This document shows positions 10,501 through 19,700 of a DNA stretch of 64,000 bases, piece after piece. Below the pieces are notes generated by a model that did not search any database, had not been told where the DNA came from, and worked only from the letters and a program-made list of their open reading frames with translations. Position numbers and translations under genes: made by a program. The DNA lies in the NCBI GenBank assembly GCA_016711225.1, contig JADJTK010000007.1, positions 248,001 to 312,000 of the forward strand, in the 5' to 3' direction. The DNA is from Opitutaceae bacterium (GTDB lineage: Bacteria; Verrucomicrobiota; Verrucomicrobiia; Opitutales; Opitutaceae). Each line of letters starts with the position of its first letter. Within the stretch, counting starts at the first letter, position 1.

Positions 10501-10531
10501 CACCATCCCCGGCACCGTAGTGATCCCCTGA
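7514..10531 (+). CDS. Secreted right-handed beta-helix protein (Pectate_lyase_3-like), 1005 aa
   Basis: The ATG at 7514 precedes a signal peptide (ALFAASLLAPSLHA). The open frame begins 90 codons earlier, but that part overlaps the previous gene. Domain order matches the 1267 paralogue: DLDHDGMSDLW and DADGDGASN repeats, beta-sandwich with KRYVIQFSSDLKGW, a second Asp-rich block (DSDGLSN, DPDGDGFSN), an Ig-like region, then from about residue 450 GTNDDARF, NGGGRIHIPEGNYTLT and beta-helix turns. One GRGAGQWR / DRAWDVAPDATS module lies at about 755-800. The C-terminal block contains QDYYGTLDSIKAANSFG. A role in extracellular polysaccharide binding or cleavage is inferred from fold and neighbours. 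Confidence 0.88.
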   Translation: MLPPTSRSVTACCALFAASLLAPSLHATVDLDHDGMSDLWAAAYPAAADLDGDADGDGASNLLESYAGTDPLNARSRPFTTLAPDAGGNLVLSWPATRHKRYVIQFSSDLKGWTDDTSPVIGLDGAISRTVLAAGDASAPARFFKLRFLETDQDSDGLSNSEELLLGTRLDHTDSDGDSLPDYWEVTYGANPLAADAGLDPDGDGFSNLREYQAGTNWSAAEPALPNGPRIFWASQPVKPDETILATTGGTDLGSTAELARLADGDEPGLPPGTAATPTGWTTITPHTATPRSVTVTVPSDWTQGIYALRVKRAGKYSSARLVNLPDPWFVQGDQGDTATPGGFFIVAGNCLAFPTKTPQAVLLRAGQPAVELTGAQPVGTIDAETGIPRSTGFALRYAVPAGTPAGDYALYLHNGYGGPAGWVKFSTFIEAPLATVTVRAAEPWPTDIYKLTEMAGTNDDARFAAALALVKANGGGRIHIPEGNYTLTQRLVLPRRTVLVGDGPAKTIIKWSVNPPASDAHYAALDALVHGERLYTGLAFLHTFALENLKLESSNTFTGKLVMRNGVTEPGWIRNTHLVVPTAPFSGGRPTALYMQDAANTLIEDSLFDSPNHCIYALRHVTYIRISGSTFQFRGMNISFNGAGHNHVVYDNLFEVHGTHEENGWLRETGSVPNPGFFFAAFHSQRYCRDLLLANNRSANKMTEGTPRYFVGYCTDGTTGGYTGPITSASGTTLTVPSPIGTYTAVAARPVNWLGAVVQILGGRGAGQWRQVVSAPAGGTTITVDRAWDVAPDATSTIALNDFLGRTIHIDNNYAALPNHQDYYGTLDSIKAANSFGVARANPKADVKKDPIPISSTTSWTGRHYDGTLPGWHLQILDNAVSRGDIALFQSGVVSPTAGYTGEVGAAHVYRNNVNRTANPLTLKLATEDGAFAGALLERNAVTSIVLEGRLKAKVWADHPYAASGVLLRQNTLSGSTEPAPINPGSTGFPAKPTGTIPGTVVIP

Positions 10532-10729
10532 TCCGCCGCCTCGTTCGCCTGCTCTCAATCATTCTCGTTCTCCTACTCGTGCTCATCCGCTCCCGCTCCT
10601 ACTCCTGCTCCGCCTCGGTTCACGGTTCCGCGTTCAGGGTTCGGAGTTCAGGTTTCTAGGTCATTGGTCATTTCGCACGCGTCCTCCCCTTTCTTCCTTC
10701 TCCGCTCTGCCTTAGCCCTCCGCCCCCCA

Positions 10730-13666
10730 ATGCCTCCCCACAGCATCCCTCCGCGCGGCCAACGCCACGCCCTCCACCGCATCTCCTGCCTCGGCTTCCT
10801 CGGCGCCGCCCTCGCACTCGCCCTGGCTGCACCATCCCTGCTCGCCTTCGTCGACACCAACCACGACGGCCTGTCGGATGTCTGGACCAAGCGCTACCCC
10901 GCGGCCAGTACTCCCGCCGCCGATCCCGATGGCGACGGCTTCTCGAATACCGCGGAGGCAATCGCTGGCACCCACCCGCACGACAGCACCAGCCGGCCCA
11001 CCCTCCTCCAGCCCTCGCCAACCGCCACCGGCTTCCAGCTCCGCTGGTTCGGCGTCGTCGGAAAAACCTACCACGTCGACGAATCCACCAACCTAAAGAA
11101 CTGGGTGTCGCGCCCCGGGCTCGACACCGGCACCGATGCCGACCTCACCCGCGCCATCCCTGCGGCCGCGGCCTCGCCACGGATGTTCTGGCGTGTGGTC
11201 GTCAACGACGACGATGCCGATGCCGACGGCCTCACCAACTGGGAGGAAGCCCAACTTGGCACCAATTCCGCCGCGGGCGACTCCGACTCCGATGGTATGC
11301 TCGACGGTTGGGAGGTCGCCCACGCCCTCAATCCACGAGTCAACGACGCCCTGGCCGACCTCGACTCCGACGGCTACACAAACTTGCGCGAGTGCCTCGC
11401 CGGCACCGATCCGCAAGTTCGCGCCCTTCCCGCCCCCGCCGGCCCGATCGTCTTCTGGGCCTCGCAACCCGTCGCCCCCGACGAGTCCATCCTCGTCACC
11501 TGCGGCGGCACCGATCTCGATTCCACCGCCGAACTCGCCCGCCTGACCGATACCGCTCCCGGCTCGCCCCTCGCCGCCGCGCCCGCGCCCACCGGTTGGA
11601 CCGCGGTCACGCCACACACCGCCACCCCGCGCAGCATCACGGTCACCGTGCCCGGTAACTGGACCCGCGGCGTCTACGCCCTGCGGCTCAAGCACAAGGA
11701 AGTCGCCGGGCCGGTTCGCCTCGTCAACGCGCCCGATCCTTGGTTTGTCCGCGGCGACCAGGGCTCCACCGCCTCCCCCGGCGGCCATCTCGTCGTCGCC
11801 GGCACCTGCCTCGAAATCCCCGGCGGCGCTGGCCCCCGCGCCGCCCTTGTGGCCAACAACGCGGTCGTCGCCGAGCTCACCACCTTCACGCGGCTCACCA
11901 CCAGCAGCGGCTACGCCCTGCAGTTCACCGTGCCGGCCAACGTTCCGGCCGGCACCTACGCACTCCATCTCCACAACGGCTGCGGTGGTCCCGCCGGCTG
12001 GGTACACTTCTCCACCTTCATCGAGTCCCCGCTCAATTCCGTCACAATCGCCCCCCTCCTAGCCTGGCCCACGGAATCGATTCCCGTCGCCGCACCAACC
12101 GGATCCGACGACGGCGCGCTCGCGGCTGCCCTCGCCACCGCGCAGGCCAAGGGCGGAGGCCGCGTCGTGCTCGCGGCCGGCACCTACACGCTCAGCGAGC
12201 GTGTACTCCTGCCCAATCGCACCACTCTCGTCGGGGCCGGGCGCGACAAGACCACGCTGCGTTGGCGTGCCGCGCCCACCTCACCCATTCCGTACGGCGG
12301 CGCAGACGCACTACTGCAGGGCAAGAACCTCACTTATCCGATCCGCAACTCCAACTACTCCCTCGAGAACCTGACCATCGAGGCGAGCGTCGACTTCTCG
12401 AACTATGTCGTCGCCCGTACCTTCGCCTCCGAGCCGGTGCACTTCACGCAGGTGTCCATCACCGGAGCCCATTCGAGCGATTTTCCCGGCGCCAGATCCA
12501 TCGCGCTCCTGCTGATGGACTGCGCCAACACCCGCATCGAGGGTTCGACCCTTTCCGCCGATGCCTGCCTGCTCGCCCACCGGGGCGTCACCTATCTCCG
12601 GATGACCGGCTGCACCCTCCAGTGGAGCAACGGCAACGTCCAAATCTCCGCCCGCAGCCATAGTCTGATTTTCGACAACAACGTCCTCGATCAGGTCGGG
12701 GATTCCGCGACCAACAACTGGGCCAAGATCGAATACCCCAATCCAGGACTCTGTTACGCCTCCTTCTACGGCAACCCCTACTTCAGCGGCCCCTATACCC
12801 GCGATGTCCTCTGGACCGCCAACCGCAGCACCCGCCAGGCCGTCGAGGTCCCCCCGGAATACGTCGGCTCCACCTCCGACGGCGGCGACGGCCTCTACTT
12901 GGGCCGGATCACGTCGGTCTCCGGCCGCATCCTCACGCTCGCCGCGCCCACTTTCGACGCCCGCTTCCCCGCCGGCCAACTCCTCAACTTCGACTGGGCT
13001 GGCTCCATCGCGCAGATCGTCGACGGCCGCGGCGCCGGCCAATGGCGTTTCCTCACCACCGCCGGCCCTCGCCTGACCACCGTGGTGACCGACCGTCCCT
13101 GGGACATCGAGCCCGACACCACCTCCGTGCTCGCCATCGTCAACCTCCAGGGGCGCCTGCTCATGATCGACAACGACTACGCGCAGGAACCCCTCAACCA
13201 GGACTACTTCCTCACCCTCGACTCGATCAAGGCGGGCAACCGCTTCGGCGTGACCGGCGGCACCGCCATGATCAACAGCAAGGCCGGCCAGCACTACCAC
13301 GCCACCCATCCCGCCTGGCACTTCCAAGTACTCGACAACGCGGTCACGCGCGGCGACCAAACCACCTTCATGTCGGTCGTTCCTGATCGCACGGTCGGAT
13401 ACACCGGCGTAGTCGGAGGCAGCCACGTCTACCGTAACAACCGCAACACCTCGGGTAATCCCGTCGCCTTCCGGCTCCTCAGCAAGGAGGGCGCACTCAC
13501 CGACTTCGTCGTCGAGCACAACCAGTTCGATACCGTCAAACTGCGGGATCGTCCCGCCGACACGATCGACCTCTCCGGCGTGCTGCTCCGCGGCAACACC
13601 CTCGCCAACGGCACCCCCAGCCCGCTCACCCCTGCCCTCCCTCCTCCCGGGGTCACCCAGAAGTAG
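10730..13666 (+). CDS. Secreted right-handed beta-helix protein (Pectate_lyase_3-like), 978 aa
   Basis: The ATG at 10730 gives a longer but plausible signal peptide (FLGAALALALAAPSLLA); an in-frame ATG 22 codons upstream is an alternative. The architecture is the same as its paralogues: DTNHDGLSDVW, DPDGDGFSN, a beta-sandwich, DDADADGLTNWEEAQLG, a central Ig-like part with HTATPRSITVTVP, then GGGRVVLAAGTYTLS and LVGAGRDKTTLRW marking the start of the beta-helix. One GRGAGQWR...DRPWD module and the QDYFLTLDSIKAGNRFG block complete it. Stretches around 11600 are nearly identical in DNA to the copies at 2100 and 8380, which points to duplication within the cluster. It may be a lyase or a glycan binder. 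Confidence 0.88.
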   Translation: MPPHSIPPRGQRHALHRISCLGFLGAALALALAAPSLLAFVDTNHDGLSDVWTKRYPAASTPAADPDGDGFSNTAEAIAGTHPHDSTSRPTLLQPSPTATGFQLRWFGVVGKTYHVDESTNLKNWVSRPGLDTGTDADLTRAIPAAAASPRMFWRVVVNDDDADADGLTNWEEAQLGTNSAAGDSDSDGMLDGWEVAHALNPRVNDALADLDSDGYTNLRECLAGTDPQVRALPAPAGPIVFWASQPVAPDESILVTCGGTDLDSTAELARLTDTAPGSPLAAAPAPTGWTAVTPHTATPRSITVTVPGNWTRGVYALRLKHKEVAGPVRLVNAPDPWFVRGDQGSTASPGGHLVVAGTCLEIPGGAGPRAALVANNAVVAELTTFTRLTTSSGYALQFTVPANVPAGTYALHLHNGCGGPAGWVHFSTFIESPLNSVTIAPLLAWPTESIPVAAPTGSDDGALAAALATAQAKGGGRVVLAAGTYTLSERVLLPNRTTLVGAGRDKTTLRWRAAPTSPIPYGGADALLQGKNLTYPIRNSNYSLENLTIEASVDFSNYVVARTFASEPVHFTQVSITGAHSSDFPGARSIALLLMDCANTRIEGSTLSADACLLAHRGVTYLRMTGCTLQWSNGNVQISARSHSLIFDNNVLDQVGDSATNNWAKIEYPNPGLCYASFYGNPYFSGPYTRDVLWTANRSTRQAVEVPPEYVGSTSDGGDGLYLGRITSVSGRILTLAAPTFDARFPAGQLLNFDWAGSIAQIVDGRGAGQWRFLTTAGPRLTTVVTDRPWDIEPDTTSVLAIVNLQGRLLMIDNDYAQEPLNQDYFLTLDSIKAGNRFGVTGGTAMINSKAGQHYHATHPAWHFQVLDNAVTRGDQTTFMSVVPDRTVGYTGVVGGSHVYRNNRNTSGNPVAFRLLSKEGALTDFVVEHNQFDTVKLRDRPADTIDLSGVLLRGNTLANGTPSPLTPALPPPGVTQK

Positions 13667-13757
13667 CGGCAACAAGCGGCGCGCATCCCTCCCGCTTCTG
13701 CTCCGCTTCCCTCGTTCTCCTCCGGCATCCACGCCTCTTGGCCCTCAATCGGAAACC

Positions 13758-16343
13758 ATGCGGACGCTTCGTCTCACATCGCTCGCGCTGGTTCTTGCCC
13801 TCGGCGGCATCAATCCCCTCCACGCCATCCTCGACACCAACGGCGACGGTATCTCCGATCTCTGGGAACAGCGTTACCCGACCGCCGGTTCCCCCATCGC
13901 CGATCCCGATGGTGACGGCGCCTCCAACCTCGCCGAATCCGTCGCCGGCACCGACCCTTTCAATTCCGCCAGCGGCTTCCGCGGAACCGTATCCAACGTT
14001 TCCGACGGCACCATCCGCCTCCGCTGGCCCTCGATTCAGCACAAGCGCTACCAGATCGAAGCCTCCACCGACCTGCGCAACTGGAGCGGCGCCGGGACCG
14101 CCCTCCTCGGCACAGGCGCCGAGCTCTCCACCGTCGTCCGCGCCGCCGGTGCCACGGCCGAGCCGCGCCGCTATTGGCGCGTGGCCGTCTCCGACCTCGA
14201 CGCCAACAGCGACGGCATCTCCGACTGGGAAGAGACCATTTCCTTTGCCCGGATCACCGCTGCAGTCGAAGCGAACGGACGTGCCAGCTACGCCAACGCC
14301 AGCCCCGCCACCATCAGCAAGTGGCTCACAGCCCAGAACACCGACGGTAGCTGGCCCGACATCGACTATTCCGACACCAGCAGCGCAAAGTGGGCGCCGA
14401 TCGATCATCTCAATCGACTCGCCTACATGGCGTCCGATTTCACCGATACAACCAGCTCGCTCTACCACAGCGCCGCCGTCACCGATGCCTTCACCCGCGG
14501 CCTCCAGTTCTGGCTCACTCGTCGTCCCGTCAGCACCAACGTTTGGCAAAACGACATCGGCGTACCGCTCGCGCTCGGTCCCGCCCTGGTGCTCATGCGC
14601 AACCAGCTCTCAACCACGCTACTCACCTCCGCCCTCGAGCTGATCCCGCTGCAACCGCACGACGCCAGCTGGGCCACCGGTGAGAACCTGGTCTGGTACT
14701 CGGGCGGCACGATTCACCGGGCCCTCCTCGCCGGCAACGCCGCGCTGCTCGCCCGTTCCGTGGCCCAAATCGAAAGCACCCTCGAGATCACCGCCGAAGA
14801 AGGCATCAACGTCGACGGTTCATTCATTCAGCACAGCACCCAGATTTACAACGGCGGCTACGGCCTCGGCCTGCTCGGCGATGTCGCCCGCTGGGTGCCC
14901 GCCCTCGCCGGCACCGCCTTCGCCATCGACGACACCCACCGCACCTGCCTCGACCACCTGCTGCTCGACGGCGACGCCTGGATGATCCGCGGCACGACGT
15001 TCGATTACAGCACCCAGGGCCGGAACTACGCCCGCGCCGAATCCGAGAAACCCAACGGCCTCGCCATGCAGGTCCGCGCCTATCTCAACCTCATCCTCGC
15101 CTCCGGCAGTCCGCGCGCCACCGAGCTGCAGGCGCTGCGCGACCAGATCGACGGCAACAGCGTCGGGCTCGTCGGCCACAAACATTTCTGGCGCGCCGAC
15201 TACTCCGTGCATCGTGAAGCCCCCGCCATGGTCAGCCTCCGCCTCATCTCCAAACGCAGCGTAGGCGCCGAATGCGGCAACAACGAGAACCGCCGCGGCC
15301 TGTTTCAAGGCTGCGGCGAGACGCTGATCTACCGCGACGGCCTCGAGTACCACCAGATCTTCCCGGTGTGGAACTGGCTGCGCCTGCCCGGCACCACACT
15401 GGAGCAAACCGCCGCCGTGCCTCCGTTCTACGGTTACGTACGCGGCACCGGGGCTTTCACCGGCGGCGTCACCGACGGCGCCGTCGGCCTCTCCGCCTAT
15501 GCCCAAGCCGACCTCAAGGCCTCCCGCACCTTGTCCACCCCAACCGAGGTCCGCCCGATGCCGGCGGCCCGCAAGAGCTGGTTCTTCTTCGGCGACGGGT
15601 TCCTCGCCCTCGGCGCCGGCATCACCTCCAGCGCCACCAATCCCATATTCACCACCGTCAACCAGACATTGCTCCGCGGCGATGTGCGCCTTCAAACTTC
15701 CGGTACCGGGTTCACAGCGCCAGCCGGAGAATCCGACTTCGCCTCCACGCGCTGGGTGCAACACGATGGCGTCGGCTACGTCTTTCCCTCGCCCGCCACC
15801 GTCCACCTCGCCGCCACCGCGCAGACCGGCAGCTGGAGCCTCATCACAACCTACGCATCGACCACGCCGGTCACCAAAAACGTCTTCACCCTCGGCTTCG
15901 ATCACGGCGTGGCGCCGACCAACGCCACCTACGCCTACGTCGTACTCCCTGGTGCCGACGAACCGACTACTGCCGCCTTCGCCACGCAGAACCCCGTCAC
16001 GATTCTCGCCAACACCCCGCTGCTGCAGGCCGCCCGGCTCGCCAGCCGCGACCTCTCCGCCGTCGCGTTCTTTGATCCCGGTTCGATCACGCTCAAGCCC
16101 GGACTCACCGTCGCCAGCGACCAGCCCGCGCTCGTCCTCGTGCGCGGTGTGTCCGCCGGACTCGAGATCACCGTCGCCGAGCCCACCCAGCTCTTGACGA
16201 CGCTCAACCTCTCCATCTCCGGCCAATACACGGTCCCTGGTGCCGTCTACGATCCCGTCGGCAATACCACGCGAGTGACCGTCACGCTCCCGTCCGGCCA
16301 GCTCGCCGGCTCCAGCGTGACGTTACGGCTCTCCGCGAAGTAG
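13758..16343 (+). CDS. Polysaccharide lyase family 8 (hyaluronate/chondroitin/xanthan lyase-like), 861 aa
   Basis: A signal peptide (LALVLALGGINPLHA) is followed by the cluster's Asp-rich and beta-sandwich module (residues 24-165), then an alpha/alpha-toroid domain and C-terminal beta-domains typical of PL8. The family signature DGSFIQHSTQIYNGGYG is intact. His359 and Tyr368, together with Asn310 in GENLVWY, reproduce the Asn/His/Tyr spacing known for PL8 catalysis. PL8 enzymes cleave uronic-acid-containing polymers by beta-elimination; which polymer (glycosaminoglycan, xanthan or other) cannot be read from the sequence. The gene closes the run of secreted proteins and is followed by a sensor kinase, suggesting co-ordinated use of an acidic polysaccharide. 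Confidence 0.92.
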   Translation: MRTLRLTSLALVLALGGINPLHAILDTNGDGISDLWEQRYPTAGSPIADPDGDGASNLAESVAGTDPFNSASGFRGTVSNVSDGTIRLRWPSIQHKRYQIEASTDLRNWSGAGTALLGTGAELSTVVRAAGATAEPRRYWRVAVSDLDANSDGISDWEETISFARITAAVEANGRASYANASPATISKWLTAQNTDGSWPDIDYSDTSSAKWAPIDHLNRLAYMASDFTDTTSSLYHSAAVTDAFTRGLQFWLTRRPVSTNVWQNDIGVPLALGPALVLMRNQLSTTLLTSALELIPLQPHDASWATGENLVWYSGGTIHRALLAGNAALLARSVAQIESTLEITAEEGINVDGSFIQHSTQIYNGGYGLGLLGDVARWVPALAGTAFAIDDTHRTCLDHLLLDGDAWMIRGTTFDYSTQGRNYARAESEKPNGLAMQVRAYLNLILASGSPRATELQALRDQIDGNSVGLVGHKHFWRADYSVHREAPAMVSLRLISKRSVGAECGNNENRRGLFQGCGETLIYRDGLEYHQIFPVWNWLRLPGTTLEQTAAVPPFYGYVRGTGAFTGGVTDGAVGLSAYAQADLKASRTLSTPTEVRPMPAARKSWFFFGDGFLALGAGITSSATNPIFTTVNQTLLRGDVRLQTSGTGFTAPAGESDFASTRWVQHDGVGYVFPSPATVHLAATAQTGSWSLITTYASTTPVTKNVFTLGFDHGVAPTNATYAYVVLPGADEPTTAAFATQNPVTILANTPLLQAARLASRDLSAVAFFDPGSITLKPGLTVASDQPALVLVRGVSAGLEITVAEPTQLLTTLNLSISGQYTVPGAVYDPVGNTTRVTVTLPSGQLAGSSVTLRLSAK

Positions 16344-16407
16344 CGGATCGTGAGTAGCGAGCATCCTCCTTCTCCCTCGTTCTCCTTCTCGTTCTCCTTC
16401 CGCTCCC

Positions 16408-16434
16408 GTAGCGAAACTCGCAGGAGCTTCATCC
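16408..16434 (+). repeat. REP-like palindrome, GTAGCGAAACTCGC type
   Basis: GTAGCGAAACTCGCAGGAGC followed by TTCATCC: a member of the GCAA-loop palindrome family, 65 bases after the PL8 stop codon. Confidence 0.75.
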
Positions 16435-16702
16435 GAGGTCGTGCCCTTCCGACCGGAGCCAACTTCACCAGAACGTCGGACAAGTGCCGGAACGTCGCCC
16501 CTTGTCCCTTGTCACTTACTACTTGTCACCTGCGGTCCCGCCTCTCGCGCCCAATTGCCGGCTGAGTTTCCACCGTCCCCTCTCGCCCCGGATCCGCCTC
16601 CTTCCACCGTCTTCCCAATCTCCACCAATCTCACCCGCCGCCTAGCCAACCCCGCCCAGCCGACTATCTTCCGGACCCTCGCGGCCCGCGAGCCCGCCAC
16701 CC

Positions 16703-19700
16703 ATGTTCGCCCGCCACCCGTCTCGCCGCCTACTCCTCCTTGGTCTGCTGTCGGCATTCGGGATTTTCCCGTTCGCCCCTCTCGCCAGCGCACAGCCTTC
16801 GCCGCCCCGGGAAGCCCCTGCCGTCGTCAGCTCCATCGGTCAATTCTGGCGGCTCAGTCCCGAGGCCAAACAGCACCCCGTCCCTTTCCGCTTCGAGTGC
16901 GTGGTCACCTATTACGACTCCGAGTGGGGGATGCTCTGGGTGCAGGACGCCGATTCAGCCGCCTACGTCATCCCCGGCCCTCGCCCCCTGCCCCTCCAGG
17001 CCGGCCAGCGCATCCTCGTTACCGGCACCAATCCGGCCGGCCCTGAGCTTTCCTTTGCCGACGCCAGCTTCCAGGTGGTCGCCCTCGCCTCGCCGGCCCC
17101 ACTACCCCTCGACAACCGCCTCGAGCAGGTCCAGCTCTTCAAAAACCGCTTGGTCAGTGTCGACGCCGTCGTCGACCGGCTCGCGCCCCCCATCAGCGGG
17201 CACCAGCAATACCTGCTTTCGATCGAAGGCCGCCCGGCCCTCGCGTGGCTACGCCTCGGCCCCGGCCAGAAGCCACCCGACTTGGCCAACTCCCGCGTGC
17301 GCATCACCGGCGTCTACAACCCCAGCCTCGCCCCCGACGGGGAGCTGGCCGTACTCACCCTCATGGTCGCCACACCCGAGCGCCTGCAGCTGATCTGCCG
17401 CCTCGAAAACGACCCCACCTTCGAACTCCCCCGCACCCCGGTCGACCAACTGCCGGACTGCCCCGCCAACACCCTCGTCCACCTCATGGGCGTGGCCGTC
17501 GCGCACTTACCCGGCCACTCGCTGCAATTGCGCGACAACACCGGTCAGATCGAGCTACTCTCCGCCCAGACCGTACCCTGCGCCATCGGCTCGCCCGTGG
17601 AGGCCGTCGGTTATCCCCGGGTGATTGGTACAGTCTGGCAACTGGCTAATGCGGCCTACCGCCCCCTCACCCGGCCCGATGGGCAACCGGCCACCCCCGA
17701 CCCTGCCCAACCCCTGCGGCTGGTCGCCCAGGTCAGCGCCCTGCCGGCCAGCGCCGCGGCCGCCGCCCACCCCGTGCGTCTCACCGGAGTGGTCACTTGG
17801 TCGCATCCTGAGTCGCCCTTCTTCTTTATCCAGGACGCCAGCGGCGGTCTCTGCATCCAACGCGGCACCACTGGGGCGCGCCTGCGCCCACCCGGCCGCC
17901 GCGTCGAGATCTCCGGCACCACCACCATGGGCCCATTCGCCCCCGCCGTGGAGGCCACCGACATCGTCAAACTCGGCGACATCATCCTGCCCACCCCGAA
18001 GGCGGTCTCGCTCGACCACGCAATGACCGGAGCGGAGGAGGCCCAGCTCGTCGAAATGACCGGCTATGTGCGCCGGATCCAGCGCGAGGGCCCGTGGGCA
18101 AAACTCGAAGTCGCCACCGAGGGGGGCGATTTCATAGCCACGGTCGCCACCGCCGAGCCCCTCGACTCCGTCCCCGACTCGGTGGTGCGTCTCCGCGGCG
18201 TCTGCAGCGCCCAGGCCAACGACCAGCGCCAACTCCAATCCATCCAGCTCTGGCTGGCCGACACCAGCTCTATCCAGATCGTCGAGCCGGCCCCGGCCGA
18301 CAGTTTCGAGCGGCCGCTGCACGCGATCGCCAGCCTCGGGCGCTACGGCTCCATCCAGACCTACGAGCACCGCATCAAGGTGCACGGCACCGTCACTCAC
18401 CACACCCCGGGGGTGGCCGTCCAGATTCTCGAGGACAGCGCCCCGCTGCTCGTCCTCAGCCGCGACCCCGCGCCGCTCGCCCAGGGCGACCAGATCGACG
18501 CCGTCGGCTTCCTCGGGCGGCAAGGCCAGCGCCTGGCCTTGCGCGAAGCCCGTGTCCGCAAAGCCGGCACTGCATCCCTGCCTGCCCCCCGCCACCTCGC
18601 CGCCCCCGAACAGCTCCTCCCCGACAACATTGGCCAGCTCGTGCAGATCGACGGCCAGCTGATCGCCACCGCCTCCGCCGGCGACAAGTTGCGCCTCACC
18701 ATTCAGGCGGACAACCGGCTCTTCGAGGCCTACCTGAGTCCCCCTGCCGGCGACGCCGCGGCCGCCGGCCTTCCCTGGCCCGTGGGCAGCCTGCTCACCG
18801 TCACCGGCGTCTACGATCTCCAATACGACGCCTATGGCCGCCCCGCCCTGCTCCAGCTCCATGTCCAGGACCAGTACGATGTGCTCCTGCGGCAGCGTCC
18901 ACCGTGGCTCGACCGCTCCCGTATCCTCGCCCTCGCTGCCCTGCTCGCCGTCGGCATCCTGCTGGTGGCCCTCTGGGGAGCGACCCTGCGCCGGCGCGTG
19001 CGCCGGCAGACCGACCAGATCCGCCGCCAGCTCGCGCGCGAGTCGCACCTGGAGGCCGAGCTCCAGCGCACCTCCAAGCTGGAGTCCCTCGGCCTGCTGG
19101 CCGGGGGCATTGCGCACGACTTCAACAACCTGCTCACCGTGGTGATGGGCAACCTCTCGCTGCTCAAGCTCGACCCCGGACTGGATGCGGACTCCACCGA
19201 ATGCCTCCAGGAGGCGGAGAACGCGATCGGCCGCTCGCGCGACCTCACGATGCAGCTACTCACTTTCGCCAAGGGTGGTGATCCGGTGCGCACCTCCGTC
19301 GCGCTGGCCGACGTCGTGCAGGAGGCCACCCGTTTCGCCCTGCACGGCTCCACCGTGCGCGCCGCCTTCGAGCTCGCCCCGGGCCTCTGGCCCGCGGAGG
19401 TCGACCAGGGGCAGATCAGCCAGGTGGTGCAGAACATCGTCATGAACGCCGCCCAGGCCATGCCCCAGGGCGGCCGTATCCGCGTTGAGTTGGCCAACGA
19501 GACCGTGCCCGAGGGCGACCGCCTCCTCGCTCCCGGCCGTTACCTGCGCCTCACCCTGGCCGACGACGGTCCCGGCATCTCCCCGGAGGCCCTGCCCCGC
19601 ATCTTCGACCCCTACTTCACCACCAAGAAGACCGGCCACGGTATCGGCCTGGCCACCGTCCATTCCATCATCAAGAAGCACGGAGGACACATCACCGTGG

